Of a stretch of 7,201 nt of DNA, positions 1-6,676 are shown one piece after another (the stretch's first letter is position 1; each line of letters opens with the position of its first letter). The notes beneath the pieces are model-generated. The model worked only from the letters and a program-made list of their open reading frames with translations. It was not told where the DNA came from and made no database searches. Origin of the DNA: Rhodospirillaceae bacterium (GTDB lineage: Bacteria; Pseudomonadota; Alphaproteobacteria; Rhodospirillales; Magnetovibrionaceae); assembly GCA_002401565.1 (NCBI GenBank), contig NVTL01000071.1:7440-14640 (forward strand), in the 5' to 3' direction. The translations under genes were made by a program, and so were the position numbers.

Positions 1-3000
1 AACATGATGCCATGTTCCATCGGCCACGTTAGAGGTCGACGTCATGACAACGGTTTCATTAACGGAACTGTCACTGAGGTACGATAATTTTCCATTTACC
101 ACCTGCAAGGCATTTGTCGATTCCGTGGTGGGAATGGTGATGCTCAAGTCGTCGATAACTTGGGTGGTGGCCTCAGCTCCAGAACGTGCACCGAAGATAA
201 AGCTGTAACCACTTTTATTCGTGGCTTCATAGCCCGGAATGGCCAAGTTCGAAAACAGTGTCACCCCGCCGACGATGACGTCCAAGCCGTTATTGTTATA
301 TTCAACAACCACAGACTTAGGCGCAGCACTGGCGAAAGCCTCACCCGCATGGGCTCCTATTCGAGCTCCATTAAACCAGACCTCAGTTCCTTCTATATCG
401 GTTCCACCATTACTGAAAATGTCGAAGGTTATGCTGAGCCCCGTCGTGAGCCCCTCTTCGGCTTCATTGTTTCTAAATCCAGCCGTGCCGAAATTAAAAC
501 TAAGGCCATCGCCTTTTGTCGCGTCACCGATCGCCATCGTGAAAGCAGCTTTAAAGTTTGAGGTCACCGCACCTTTTGCGATAATCGCTTGGCCTTGAAT
601 ACTTGCTGAACCATCGGTGAGCTGTAACGCCCCCCCCGTAACGGTGGCACTACCGGAAAGCGCAACACCTGATGCATTGGCAAAGGCACTGTTAAACATG
701 GCCGTATAAGCGGGCCCCGCACCAGCGGCAAAAATAGTCTGTGTGCCGGTTGTCTGCGAGGTATTGATCCAAGCTTCCCAGGTGGTTGCCGTTGTTCCGT
801 TCACCAAGGTGTTTGTCGTGCCAAGTTCCACATAATCGTTGGCGCCATCGAATTGCAATACACCACCGCTCACATCAACGGAATCATCAAGTACGGAAGT
901 GAGTGTAATATTTTTAGCCCCCGGCGAGACCGAATAAATTTTACCGTCGCTGGCTGACCAATTGAAACTTGTGGTTCCATGCCAGTTTTCTGTTGGGTGA
1001 AAAGTCAAGTTTGCAAGGTCCGCAGGTTGAATAATCTGCCCCGTTGTGACACTTGAGCCACTGAGTTTCAACACGCCATTGGCCGGTAAACTTGAAATTT
1101 TCACCGAACTCAGAGCACTCCCTTCGGCATCGCTATAGCTAGACGTAAAGTCCGCACGCGAAAATCCAAACACCACATTTTCCGTACCATTAACCGACCC
1201 TGCACTGATGACAGGGGCTTTATTTACCGGTGGAGCTGGTGGCGGTGGTGATGGTGATGGCGCTACATAAGTTGATGGTGGCGGTGGTGGTGGTGGCGGC
1301 GCAACGTACACAGGTGGTGGCGGTGGTGGCGGTGGTGCATAAACAGGTGGTGGTGGTGGTGGCATCACAAAAGGCGCCGGAGCTTCGGGTGCTGGGGCTG
1401 GAGCTTCTGGGGCTGGAGCTTCTGGTGCTGGAGCTTCGGGGGCTGGTGCTTCGGGGGCTGGAGCTGGTGCCGGTGCTTCTGGTGCTGGAGCGTCCGGTGG
1501 TGGAGTGGCTTGTGTTACAGCCGTGAGTGTCGGATCAGGAGGAACGGATGTTTCCTGCAAAGCCGCCTCTTGCGTTTGCTGTGTTTCATTTGCCGTTTGT
1601 TGGGCCTCGGCAGCACTTTGCCCCGCAGCCATCGCTTCCGCGACAAGTTCGCCATTATCTCCGACAACACTTTCAACCCCATCACCGCTCGCAAAAGCTT
1701 CTAAGGTTGCATCGCCACCACCGACATCAGCATCAGCAACAGCCTCCGAAAGAACAGCGGCAACAGTTTCAGATTGTGCGGTGGCCTCAGCAACAGAGCC
1801 ACCCTCGGCAAGAGCATCCTGAAAGGCTTCGCCGTCGCCAATCACGTCATCAATATTTCCATCACCGACCAAGGCGGCAAGGAGTGGGTCAATAGGGCCA
1901 GATTCAGATTCGGCATCCCCAACAGTTTCAGCCGTTTGCTCCGCATCCTGCACCGCATCATCAAGAGAAACACCATTTTCCAGAGCCTCTGCCAAAGCTT
2001 CTAAAAACGCGGCATCATCTCCAATGGCATTAAGATTATCGCCAGAGGCCAAGGCCATCAGCATTGGATCGCCGGGGGTTTGTGTTTCGGCCTCGGCTTG
2101 ATCTAGGTCAGCTTGGGCTTGATCGGCCTCTGCCATAGCGTCGCTTGCAGAGGCGCCTTCTTCTAAGGCCGTAGCAAGGGCATCTTGAAAACCTTCGGAC
2201 TCGCCGACCTGATCACCCAGATCATCACCACTGGCCAATGCGTCCATCAGGCCACCGTCATCGGTGCCGGGGGCGTTGGCTTCATCAAAGGCGTCGGACA
2301 ACTGGCCTGCGTCACCTTCGGCACCCAACAAGGCGTCGCCAACAAGTTCACCATCGGCCAAGTTTTCGCCCAAGGCGTCTTGAAAAGCTTCGGCGGCGGC
2401 GGCCATTTGTTCTTCGGTCATGCCTTCGGTGTTCATCAGATCACCAACCGCACCCTCAACATTTTGCCCCGACGCCAAAGCCTCCAAAAGAGTATCGGCC
2501 GGGGCGGATTGTGGCGTTGTAATCGGCGGAGACAAGAACACCGATTTGGCTTGTTCCAAAGCTTCTTGAGGAGAATCACCCGAGGCAATACCGTCCATCA
2601 AGATTTCAGAAAAGCTTTCAAGATACGCGGCAACGTCTTCGAGGGGCAGACCGCTTTCAATGGCTTCGGCGGCGGCCTTTTTAAAAATGGCCAACGTCGC
2701 TTCATCCATTTCTCCGCCTGACGAAACAGACGCAATCAACAGTTCTAAGGAGCTGAGTTCAGTGCCTTCACCCGGCGGGGTTTCGACAAGTGGTTCAAAC
2801 GGAGCATCTGGGTTTTCACCCACAACACCATCTTGGGGGACCTCATCAAAAGCATCATTTTGAATATCACCCGCGATTTGCGCGACTTGGATAGGCTGAC
2901 CGGAAGACAAGCCCAAACGTACAGTTTGGGGCGTGATGGTTACACCAGACAACGTGATCAACACCGGCGGAGAAGAAGCAGAAAAATAATCTAAAATGAC

Positions 3001-3168
3001 GATTTCGGACCCATCGACGCCAAGCACGATCAAATCCGAACCGTCTTGAGCAAAGGTCACAAAATCGGTCGTAAAATTAGGCAGAGGCTCGCCTTCAGCG
3101 AACGTTTTTACGTTCCCTGCAGTCTGCTCCGCATTTTGACCTGCGATATTTTCGCTGTTCACGACCAT
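1..3168 (-). CDS. Large T1SS-type surface adhesin with acidic repeats, proline-rich linker, cadherin-like and LamG/lectin domains (3' end outside window)
   Basis: The minus-strand frame is open for 1056 codons from ATG 3168 to the window edge. An in-frame TAA lies upstream at 3214-3216 and no other good start intervenes; the ribosome binding site is weak. There is no signal peptide and no cysteine in the visible part, as expected of a type I secretion substrate. Order by residue: 1-90, beta-rich N-terminal module (SDLIVLGVDGSEIVILDYF at 44-62) resembling the opening of LapA/BapA-like adhesins; 141-540, acidic Ala-rich helical region with degenerate repeats; 543-650, PEAPA and polyproline segment; 649-755, cadherin/Ig-like domain (NKAPVIS, then LTFHPTENWHGTTSFNWSASDG); 768-1056, LamG start (LQFDGANDYVELG, WEAWINT) and later strands (GKLSYLS, DGTWHHV), interrupted at about 827-1016 by a second jelly roll. 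The role as an exported adhesin is inferred from architecture and from the divergent secretion genes. RTX repeats or a C-terminal secretion signal would lie outside the window. Confidence 0.88.
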   Translation of the reverse strand, partial: MVVNSENIAGQNAEQTAGNVKTFAEGEPLPNFTTDFVTFAQDGSDLIVLGVDGSEIVILDYFSASSPPVLITLSGVTITPQTVRLGLSSGQPIQVAQIAGDIQNDAFDEVPQDGVVGENPDAPFEPLVETPPGEGTELSSLELLIASVSSGGEMDEATLAIFKKAAAEAIESGLPLEDVAAYLESFSEILMDGIASGDSPQEALEQAKSVFLSPPITTPQSAPADTLLEALASGQNVEGAVGDLMNTEGMTEEQMAAAAEAFQDALGENLADGELVGDALLGAEGDAGQLSDAFDEANAPGTDDGGLMDALASGDDLGDQVGESEGFQDALATALEEGASASDAMAEADQAQADLDQAEAETQTPGDPMLMALASGDNLNAIGDDAAFLEALAEALENGVSLDDAVQDAEQTAETVGDAESESGPIDPLLAALVGDGNIDDVIGDGEAFQDALAEGGSVAEATAQSETVAAVLSEAVADADVGGGDATLEAFASGDGVESVVGDNGELVAEAMAAGQSAAEAQQTANETQQTQEAALQETSVPPDPTLTAVTQATPPPDAPAPEAPAPAPAPEAPAPEAPAPEAPAPEAPAPAPEAPAPFVMPPPPPPVYAPPPPPPPPVYVAPPPPPPPPSTYVAPSPSPPPPAPPVNKAPVISAGSVNGTENVVFGFSRADFTSSYSDAEGSALSSVKISSLPANGVLKLSGSSVTTGQIIQPADLANLTFHPTENWHGTTSFNWSASDGKIYSVSPGAKNITLTSVLDDSVDVSGGVLQFDGANDYVELGTTNTLVNGTTATTWEAWINTSQTTGTQTIFAAGAGPAYTAMFNSAFANASGVALSGSATVTGGALQLTDGSASIQGQAIIAKGAVTSNFKAAFTMAIGDATKGDGLSFNFGTAGFRNNEAEEGLTTGLSITFDIFSNGGTDIEGTEVWFNGARIGAHAGEAFASAAPKSVVVEYNNNGLDVIVGGVTLFSNLAIPGYEATNKSGYSFIFGARSGAEATTQVIDDLSITIPTTESTNALQVVNGKLSYLSDSSVNETVVMTSTSNVADGTWHHV
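121..690 (-). other. Lectin-like (concanavalin A-type) domain apparently inserted in a LamG domain
   Basis: This covers residues of about 827-1016 of the adhesin. It has the strand pattern of an L-type lectin/LamG-like jelly roll: GALQLTDGSASIQGQAI, then FKAAFTMAIGDATKGDGLSF, GLSITFDIF, EVWFNGARIG, VVVEYNNNGLDVIVGG, and the closing SGYSFIFGARSG followed by IDDLSI. The flanks read as two parts of another LamG domain: DGANDYVELG, EAWINT and TIFAAG before it, and LQVVNGKLSYLS and DGTWHHV after it. The domain assignment is by eye. The insertion boundaries are uncertain by about ten residues. Confidence 0.6.
1225..1362 (-). repeat. Polyproline blocks separated by VYxAP, encoded by a CCA/CCG triplet repeat
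   Basis: Residues 603-648 contain three to four runs of six to eight prolines, separated by VYAP, VYVAP and STYVAP and followed by a looser SPSPPPPAPP block. The coding strand is almost pure CCA/CCG/CCT triplets, seen as GGTGGTGG on the plus strand. The segment joins the acidic repeat region to the folded cadherin-like and lectin-like domains and is probably a rigid polyproline-II spacer. The low-complexity DNA is a plausible slippage and assembly-error site. Confidence 0.85.
1372..1491 (-). repeat. PEAPA minisatellite (15-bp coding repeat) in the large adhesin
   Basis: Residues 560-599 are built from repeated Ala-Pro-Glu-Ala-Pro units, with a few Ala-Pro-Ala-Pro variants. In DNA this is a roughly 15-bp tandem repeat, read on the plus strand as variants of GGAGCTTCTGGGGCT. 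Because the unit is a multiple of three, copy-number change would keep the frame. Such Ala-Pro arrays form extended, stiff linkers in many envelope proteins. Confidence 0.85.
1552..2499 (-). repeat. About five degenerate acidic Ala-rich protein repeats of about 60 residues
   Basis: Residues 224-539 of the large adhesin repeat a pattern of the form ALASGDxL, then a Val/Ile-Gly-Asp/Glu turn, then FQDALAxAL, then GxSxxDA. The first motif falls at residues 230, 310, 372, 432 and 491 (ALASGQNV, ALASGDDL, ALASGDNL, ALVGDGNI, AFASGDGV). FQDAL or FLEAL falls at 262, 327, 388 and 449. Spacing is therefore about 60 residues, with a longer first unit. A more divergent related unit may lie at residues 141-208 (2545-2748). 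The units are rich in Ala, Glu, Asp and Gln and probably form short helices joined by Gly-Asp turns. I do not recognise the family. They are not RTX nonapeptides and not Ig-like adhesin repeats. Confidence 0.75.
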
Positions 3169-3345
3169 GATCTGAAATATACTTTCGCCTGCGTTCGTTT
3201 TCTTAAGCTGGCTTTATTGACCCGCGCCCCAAGAATTCCTCAAAAGATAATTCTGAGCATTCCCTTTTAATACCCACAATATATACAATCTTTTATGATT
3301 TTATACTGACAAAAAATTAACAAGAACATACAGTAAACAAAGCAT

Positions 3346-3359
3346 GTCTTCCCGAAGAC
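3346..3359. repeat. Perfect short dyad GTCTTC-CC-GAAGAC
   Basis: A 6-bp perfect inverted repeat with a 2-base centre lies five bases before the terminator-like hairpin. The spacer is too short for a good RNA loop unless the inner pairs open, so it could equally be a protein-binding dyad or the upstream stem of a small RNA that ends at the terminator. Confidence 0.4.
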
Positions 3360-3363
3360 CAGT

Positions 3364-3388
3364 AAACCCTTATCATAAAGGGGTTTTT
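3364..3388 (+). terminator. Rho-independent terminator-like hairpin in the divergent intergenic region
   Basis: The left arm AAACCCTT (3364-3371) pairs with AAGGGGTTT (3378-3386) with one bulged G around the loop ATCATA, and a run of five T (3384-3388) ends the element. Its orientation suits plus-strand transcripts. No annotated plus-strand gene lies upstream within the window, so what it terminates is unclear. It may end a small RNA, or stop antisense transcripts coming out of the adhesin gene before they enter the secretion operon. Confidence 0.55.
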
Positions 3389-3496
3389 GTCGTATTCCCC
3401 CCTTTTCCTTCACCGACATAAAAAACAAAATAGGCAAAGATTGTCCTTAAAGCACAATAGATAATTTTCTTTTGAGAACATTTTCTGAGTAATTTC

Positions 3497-3526
3497 TTGT
3501 CAATTTTGCTAAATAACATCTATATA
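3497..3526 (+). promoter_or_regulatory. Sigma70-like promoter for the secretion operon
   Basis: TTGTCA (3497-3502) and TATATA (3521-3526) are separated by 18 bases. Transcription would start near 3533, giving a leader of about 30 bases before ATG 3563. An imperfect dyad CAAC-G-GTTG (3529-3537) overlaps the predicted start site and could be an operator. A second TATAAT box (3540-3545) lies closer to the gene but has no matching -35 element. Confidence 0.5.
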
Positions 3527-3562
3527 GACAACGGTTGGTTATAATTTTAACGACGGGTTTGT

Positions 3563-4879
3563 ATGTTTTTTAGGGGGCTAACACCACTTTTAAAGGTAAG
3601 CATCTCGACTGTAACACTTTTTTCTTTGATTTCTGCGGCAAATGCGGAAAATCCGGGGAAGATGATTACAGACGTGGTGGAAAAACACGCCCGCGTTTTG
3701 TCCGCGAAAAAAGGCGTCGAAGCCGCGCGTTATCGGGCCAAAGAAGCTTTGGGCGCCTGGTATCCAACCCTGACCCCCACCGCCAATTATGGTCGTGAAT
3801 TCACCAACGCCAACATCACCGATAATGTCATTTTAAACTTCCGCGAAGTTGACTTGTCACTCACGCAATTGTTGTGGGATTTTGGCAAGACCGATGCGGC
3901 GGTTAAAACCGCACGATTGGTCGTTGAAACGTCTGACGCGGCCTTGGTTACGGCCCGTCAGGGGCTTTTATTAGAAGCCGCCACGGCCTATGCAAACCTG
4001 ATGCGCAGTTACGCCAGCCTTGCCTTTGCCAGAGAATCAGAAGGCAACATTCGCCAGCAAACCGAATTGGAAAATGCGCGCGTTGCTGCCGGAGATGGCT
4101 TGTCAACGGACGTTTTACAGGCAAAGACCCAACTGGCCAGCGCCCAATCGCGCCTGATACAATCCGAAGGTGCGCTGACCACCGCAAAGCATCGTTTTGA
4201 GGCGATCTTTGATTATAGGCCCGTTGACCTTGCTAATTTTGAAAAGCTGACGTTGGCCAATCGGCACCTTCCCGACAGCTTAAAACAGGCCATAAATATC
4301 GCGTTGATCAACAACCCGCGCATCCTAACGGCCAAGATCGAAGAAGAAACTGCTTTACAATCCATTCGCGAAACCAAAGCAACCGAATTCATGCCGGTCA
4401 TCGAAGGCACGGCCGAACAAAAATGGAAGCATAATGTAGCGGCCGTGGCAGGCCCAAAACGCGAAAGTCTCATTAAGGTTGAAATGACCTTGCCCTTTAA
4501 CTTAGGTCTTTCCGGTTTGGATTCCCTGCGCGCGAACAGAAGCGACGCAACCTCAAAGGCTTTGGCTCTGGTTGATCTGCGCAAAACCATTCGTGAAGAA
4601 GTCTCGAACGCTTGGACAGGCTTGCAAACAGCCCAGCGCAATGCCGATGCGTTACTGACACAAGCCAATATCTCTTCGGCCTTTTTGGAATTGGCCCGCA
4701 AAGAACGCCAATTGGGGCAGCGATCTTTGATTGATGTGTTGTCCGGTGAAACCAGTTTGATCAACGCGCAAAGCGATGCGTTGTCCGCCGAAGCCGACAT
4801 CACCATTGCCAAATTCACATTGCTCAGCGCCATGGGCATGTTGGAATACGCAAGCTTAGAGGCCGACCCCCTACCCTAA
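3563..4879 (+). CDS. TolC-family outer-membrane efflux protein of a type I secretion system
   Basis: This 438-residue protein is of usual TolC-family length. Residues 1-28 form a signal peptide (basic FFRG start, hydrophobic VSISTVTLFSLIS, cleavage after ANA). The mature part shows the duplicated OEP layout. In repeat 1, GAWYPTLTPTANY (64-76) and LLWDFG (103-108) are beta-barrel and strand elements, followed by coiled-coil helix GDGLSTDVLQAKTQLASA (177-194). Repeat 2 shows FMPVIEGTAEQ (276-286) and helix GQRSLIDVLSGETSLINAQ (385-403). By homology it forms the trimeric outer-membrane channel and periplasmic tunnel that docks with the HlyD-type adaptor and ABC protein encoded next. If the divergent protein is a LapA-like adhesin, this would also be the pore holding its N-terminal end (inference). 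The ribosome binding site is poor (GACGGG). The start is fixed by the signal peptide. Confidence 0.93.
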   Translation: MFFRGLTPLLKVSISTVTLFSLISAANAENPGKMITDVVEKHARVLSAKKGVEAARYRAKEALGAWYPTLTPTANYGREFTNANITDNVILNFREVDLSLTQLLWDFGKTDAAVKTARLVVETSDAALVTARQGLLLEAATAYANLMRSYASLAFARESEGNIRQQTELENARVAAGDGLSTDVLQAKTQLASAQSRLIQSEGALTTAKHRFEAIFDYRPVDLANFEKLTLANRHLPDSLKQAINIALINNPRILTAKIEEETALQSIRETKATEFMPVIEGTAEQKWKHNVAAVAGPKRESLIKVEMTLPFNLGLSGLDSLRANRSDATSKALALVDLRKTIREEVSNAWTGLQTAQRNADALLTQANISSAFLELARKERQLGQRSLIDVLSGETSLINAQSDALSAEADITIAKFTLLSAMGMLEYASLEADPLP

Positions 4880-4895
4880 GCGTTCTTCCTTAAAG

Positions 4896-4917
4896 TGAAT
4901 GAAATCAATTTTATTCA
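4896..4917. promoter_or_regulatory. AT-rich dyad between the TolC-family and ABC genes, possible operator
   Basis: TGAATGAAAT (4896-4905) and ATTTTATTCA (4908-4917) form a 10-bp inverted repeat with one mismatch (a G-T wobble in RNA) around the centre CA. No T-run follows, so it is a poor terminator. The 105-base gap also carries a looser inverted repeat, TGATCC (4922-4927) and GGATCA (4952-4957). The gap may contain regulator sites or an RNA element that tunes the downstream pair of genes. No strong promoter was found there. Confidence 0.3.
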
Positions 4918-4984
4918 GTGTTGATCCTTCAAAATATAGGCTATCTCATTAGGATCAGGTAACTTTGGACCGGAATAATAGGAC

Positions 4985-6676
4985 ATGAAAGAATTAATGC
5001 GCCGACTTTCCGCTCACCCGTTTATTACGGGTGAGTTGCTGGCCGCGTCCTTTTTCGCGAACCTTTTGGCCTTGGCGTCGTCCTTATTTGTGATCCAAGT
5101 GTTGCAGCGTTATGTCAGTTATGGCGTGGATTCCACGTTGGCAACCTTAACGGTGGGCGTCATCGCCGCCATTGTTTTGGAATTTATCTTTCGCCAAGTG
5201 CGGCTGATTTTGGTGTCTGAACACCTTAGCGAAGCCGATGAACGCTGGGCGATTGGCGCCTTTGGCATTATGACCACGGCCAAAATCACGGCGCTGGAAA
5301 GTCTTCCCGCCGGGAAACGCCGGGAAATTTTGCGGGGGCTTGATCAAGTAGAAACGACCTATAACGGGGCGAACATTTCAACCCTTATGGATATTCCCTT
5401 TGCTTTTTTGTTCTTGCTGGCTTTAACGTTGTTAAACACAACTTTGGGCGCCGTTGCGTTTTTGTTTATCCTTGGCGCAAACGGATATCACCTATACAGC
5501 CGCAAACGCTTAGCCGAACCCACCCGCGAACTCAGCGAAACCGCGGCGGTTGGCAATTCTTTAATCGCAACATCCAACCGTATTTCCGACACCATCCGGG
5601 CCTTTAACGGCGGCAATCTTTTGATGCAGGCGTGGGCCAAATACGTCAAAAAATCTCAAGGCCTGCGCGCGCACATCGGTCGCCGTCAAGGTCAAGCTCA
5701 ATCGTTTTCGCAAAGCTTACAGGCCTTAATGGGCGTTGCCATCATTGCCATCGGCGCCATGTTGGTGGTCGCCGGGGATTTGGACGTCAGCGTGCTGATC
5801 GGTGCAAATATTATGGCGGCGCGGGCCTTAGGCCCAATTTCACGCTATGCCCAGCTGAACGAACAACTCATCAAAGCCACCCAAACCATTGAAAACTTGA
5901 ATGAACTGACCGATTTGGATGTTGAACGTGACAAAGGAACGCAAATCAAAAACTATAAAGGCGGCATCGAATTTAAAGACATGAGCTTTGCCTTTGGGGA
6001 AAGCACCTCGCCGTTGTTTGAGGCCCTATCGCTTAAAATCAATCCGGGATCGGTGATTATGATCACGGGCAAAAACGGCACCGGAAAAACCACGCTTTCC
6101 AGAATGTTGGTGGGATTGTTAGACCCCACACGCGGGAAGATTTTGGTCGACAACGTTGATTTGGCACAAACCGTTCCCGCATGGTGGCGAACACAGGTGG
6201 CCTATCTGCCCCAAGAACCCAATTTCCTCAATGCCAGCATTCGCGACAATCTTTTGTGCACCAATCCGGATCTGGACAACGAAGCCCTGAACCGCTGTAT
6301 TCATGACGCGGGGCTGGCAAGCTTTGTCAATGAAAGTGCCGATGGATTAGAAACCCAAATTACCGATAACGGATACACCCTGTCTTTGGGCATTCGCCGG
6401 CGTTTGGCTTTGGCGCGAGCGTTGACGTCTGCGGGCAAATTGGTGATTTTTGATGACCCCACCGAAGGCCTAGATGACGAAGGCCGCGCCGCCGTTTTCA
6501 CCGCCATGCAAACCCTATCCAAACAAGGCCGCACCATGATCATCACCACGGCTGATCCACAAATATTGCGGGGAGCCCGGCTGATTTTGGACTTAAATTC
6601 TAAACCTGTGCCCACCTTAAAACGGGTTTCCCCGTCGGCTCGGCCCAAGCTGGTCAGCGAGGAGCAATCATCATGA
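4985..6676 (+). CDS. Type I secretion ABC transporter (membrane domain plus NBD) with degenerate ATPase motifs
   Basis: This 563-residue inner-membrane half-transporter has a LapB/PrtD-like transmembrane part (hydrophobic segments near 18-40, 53-70, 137-151, 153-170, 247-263, 268-282). It has no N-terminal C39 or C39-like domain. The NBD runs from about 328: A-loop region MSFAF (333-337), Walker A GKNGTGKT (362-369), Q-loop YLPQE (Q410). The signature is LSLGI (466-470) instead of LSGGQ. Walker B is LVIFD (486-490), followed by Asp491 where catalytic Glu is expected. D-loop is GLD (495-497). In the H-loop TMIITTAD (517-524), Ala523 occupies the usual His position. It probably energises or scaffolds export of the divergent adhesin, but its own ATPase activity is doubtful. 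An in-frame TAG at 4979-4981 excludes longer starts. AGGA sits only one base from ATG 4985, so ATG 4997 (13 bases away) is an alternative start. Confidence 0.92.
   Translation: MKELMRRLSAHPFITGELLAASFFANLLALASSLFVIQVLQRYVSYGVDSTLATLTVGVIAAIVLEFIFRQVRLILVSEHLSEADERWAIGAFGIMTTAKITALESLPAGKRREILRGLDQVETTYNGANISTLMDIPFAFLFLLALTLLNTTLGAVAFLFILGANGYHLYSRKRLAEPTRELSETAAVGNSLIATSNRISDTIRAFNGGNLLMQAWAKYVKKSQGLRAHIGRRQGQAQSFSQSLQALMGVAIIAIGAMLVVAGDLDVSVLIGANIMAARALGPISRYAQLNEQLIKATQTIENLNELTDLDVERDKGTQIKNYKGGIEFKDMSFAFGESTSPLFEALSLKINPGSVIMITGKNGTGKTTLSRMLVGLLDPTRGKILVDNVDLAQTVPAWWRTQVAYLPQEPNFLNASIRDNLLCTNPDLDNEALNRCIHDAGLASFVNESADGLETQITDNGYTLSLGIRRRLALARALTSAGKLVIFDDPTEGLDDEGRAAVFTAMQTLSKQGRTMIITTADPQILRGARLILDLNSKPVPTLKRVSPSARPKLVSEEQSS
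6659..6664 (+). promoter_or_regulatory. Strong ribosome binding site GAGGAG for the HlyD-family gene
   Basis: GAGGAG lies eight bases before ATG 6673, inside the last codons of the ABC gene. It is much the best Shine-Dalgarno site in the window and fixes the start of the adaptor gene. With the ATGA overlap it indicates translational coupling. Confidence 0.8.

Larger units (their letters stand above)
3169..3562. other. AT-rich divergent intergenic region
   Basis: These 394 bases separate the start codons of the minus-strand adhesin gene and the plus-strand TolC-family gene. They hold an intrinsic-terminator-like hairpin with a neighbouring dyad in the middle and a sigma70-like promoter near the right end; each is listed separately. 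No convincing protein gene was found. No clear promoter for the adhesin could be picked: TATAAA-like boxes exist on the minus strand near 3300 but lack a matching -35 element. Short ATTTTCT direct repeats at 3464-3470 and 3480-3486 lie just upstream of the rightward promoter and could be regulator sites. Confidence 0.7.

Noticed and set aside
1225..1493. Tandem repeats considered as a CRISPR array or integration hot spot
   Set aside because: There are no unique spacers. The units are in-frame codon repeats for Ala-Pro-Glu and polyproline within one ORF.
160..2863. Several plus-strand open frames of 64-178 codons opposite the adhesin gene
   Set aside because: They are low-complexity or His/Arg/Val-rich mirror products of the repeats and lie antisense to the continuous 1056-codon minus-strand frame. 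None shows a recognisable domain or a good start site.
3169..3300. Possible c-di-GMP riboswitch in the adhesin leader
   Set aside because: None of the conserved GEMM sequence elements could be seen on the minus strand ahead of ATG 3168.
3344..3421. Small plus-strand ORF of 25 codons beginning MSSRRPVNPY in the intergenic region
   Set aside because: It has no ribosome binding site and lies across the dyad and the terminator hairpin, which explain the sequence better.
4213..4839. Minus-strand open frame of 208 codons opposite the TolC-family gene
   Set aside because: It is antisense to a clear TolC-family protein with a signal peptide and shows no domain of its own.
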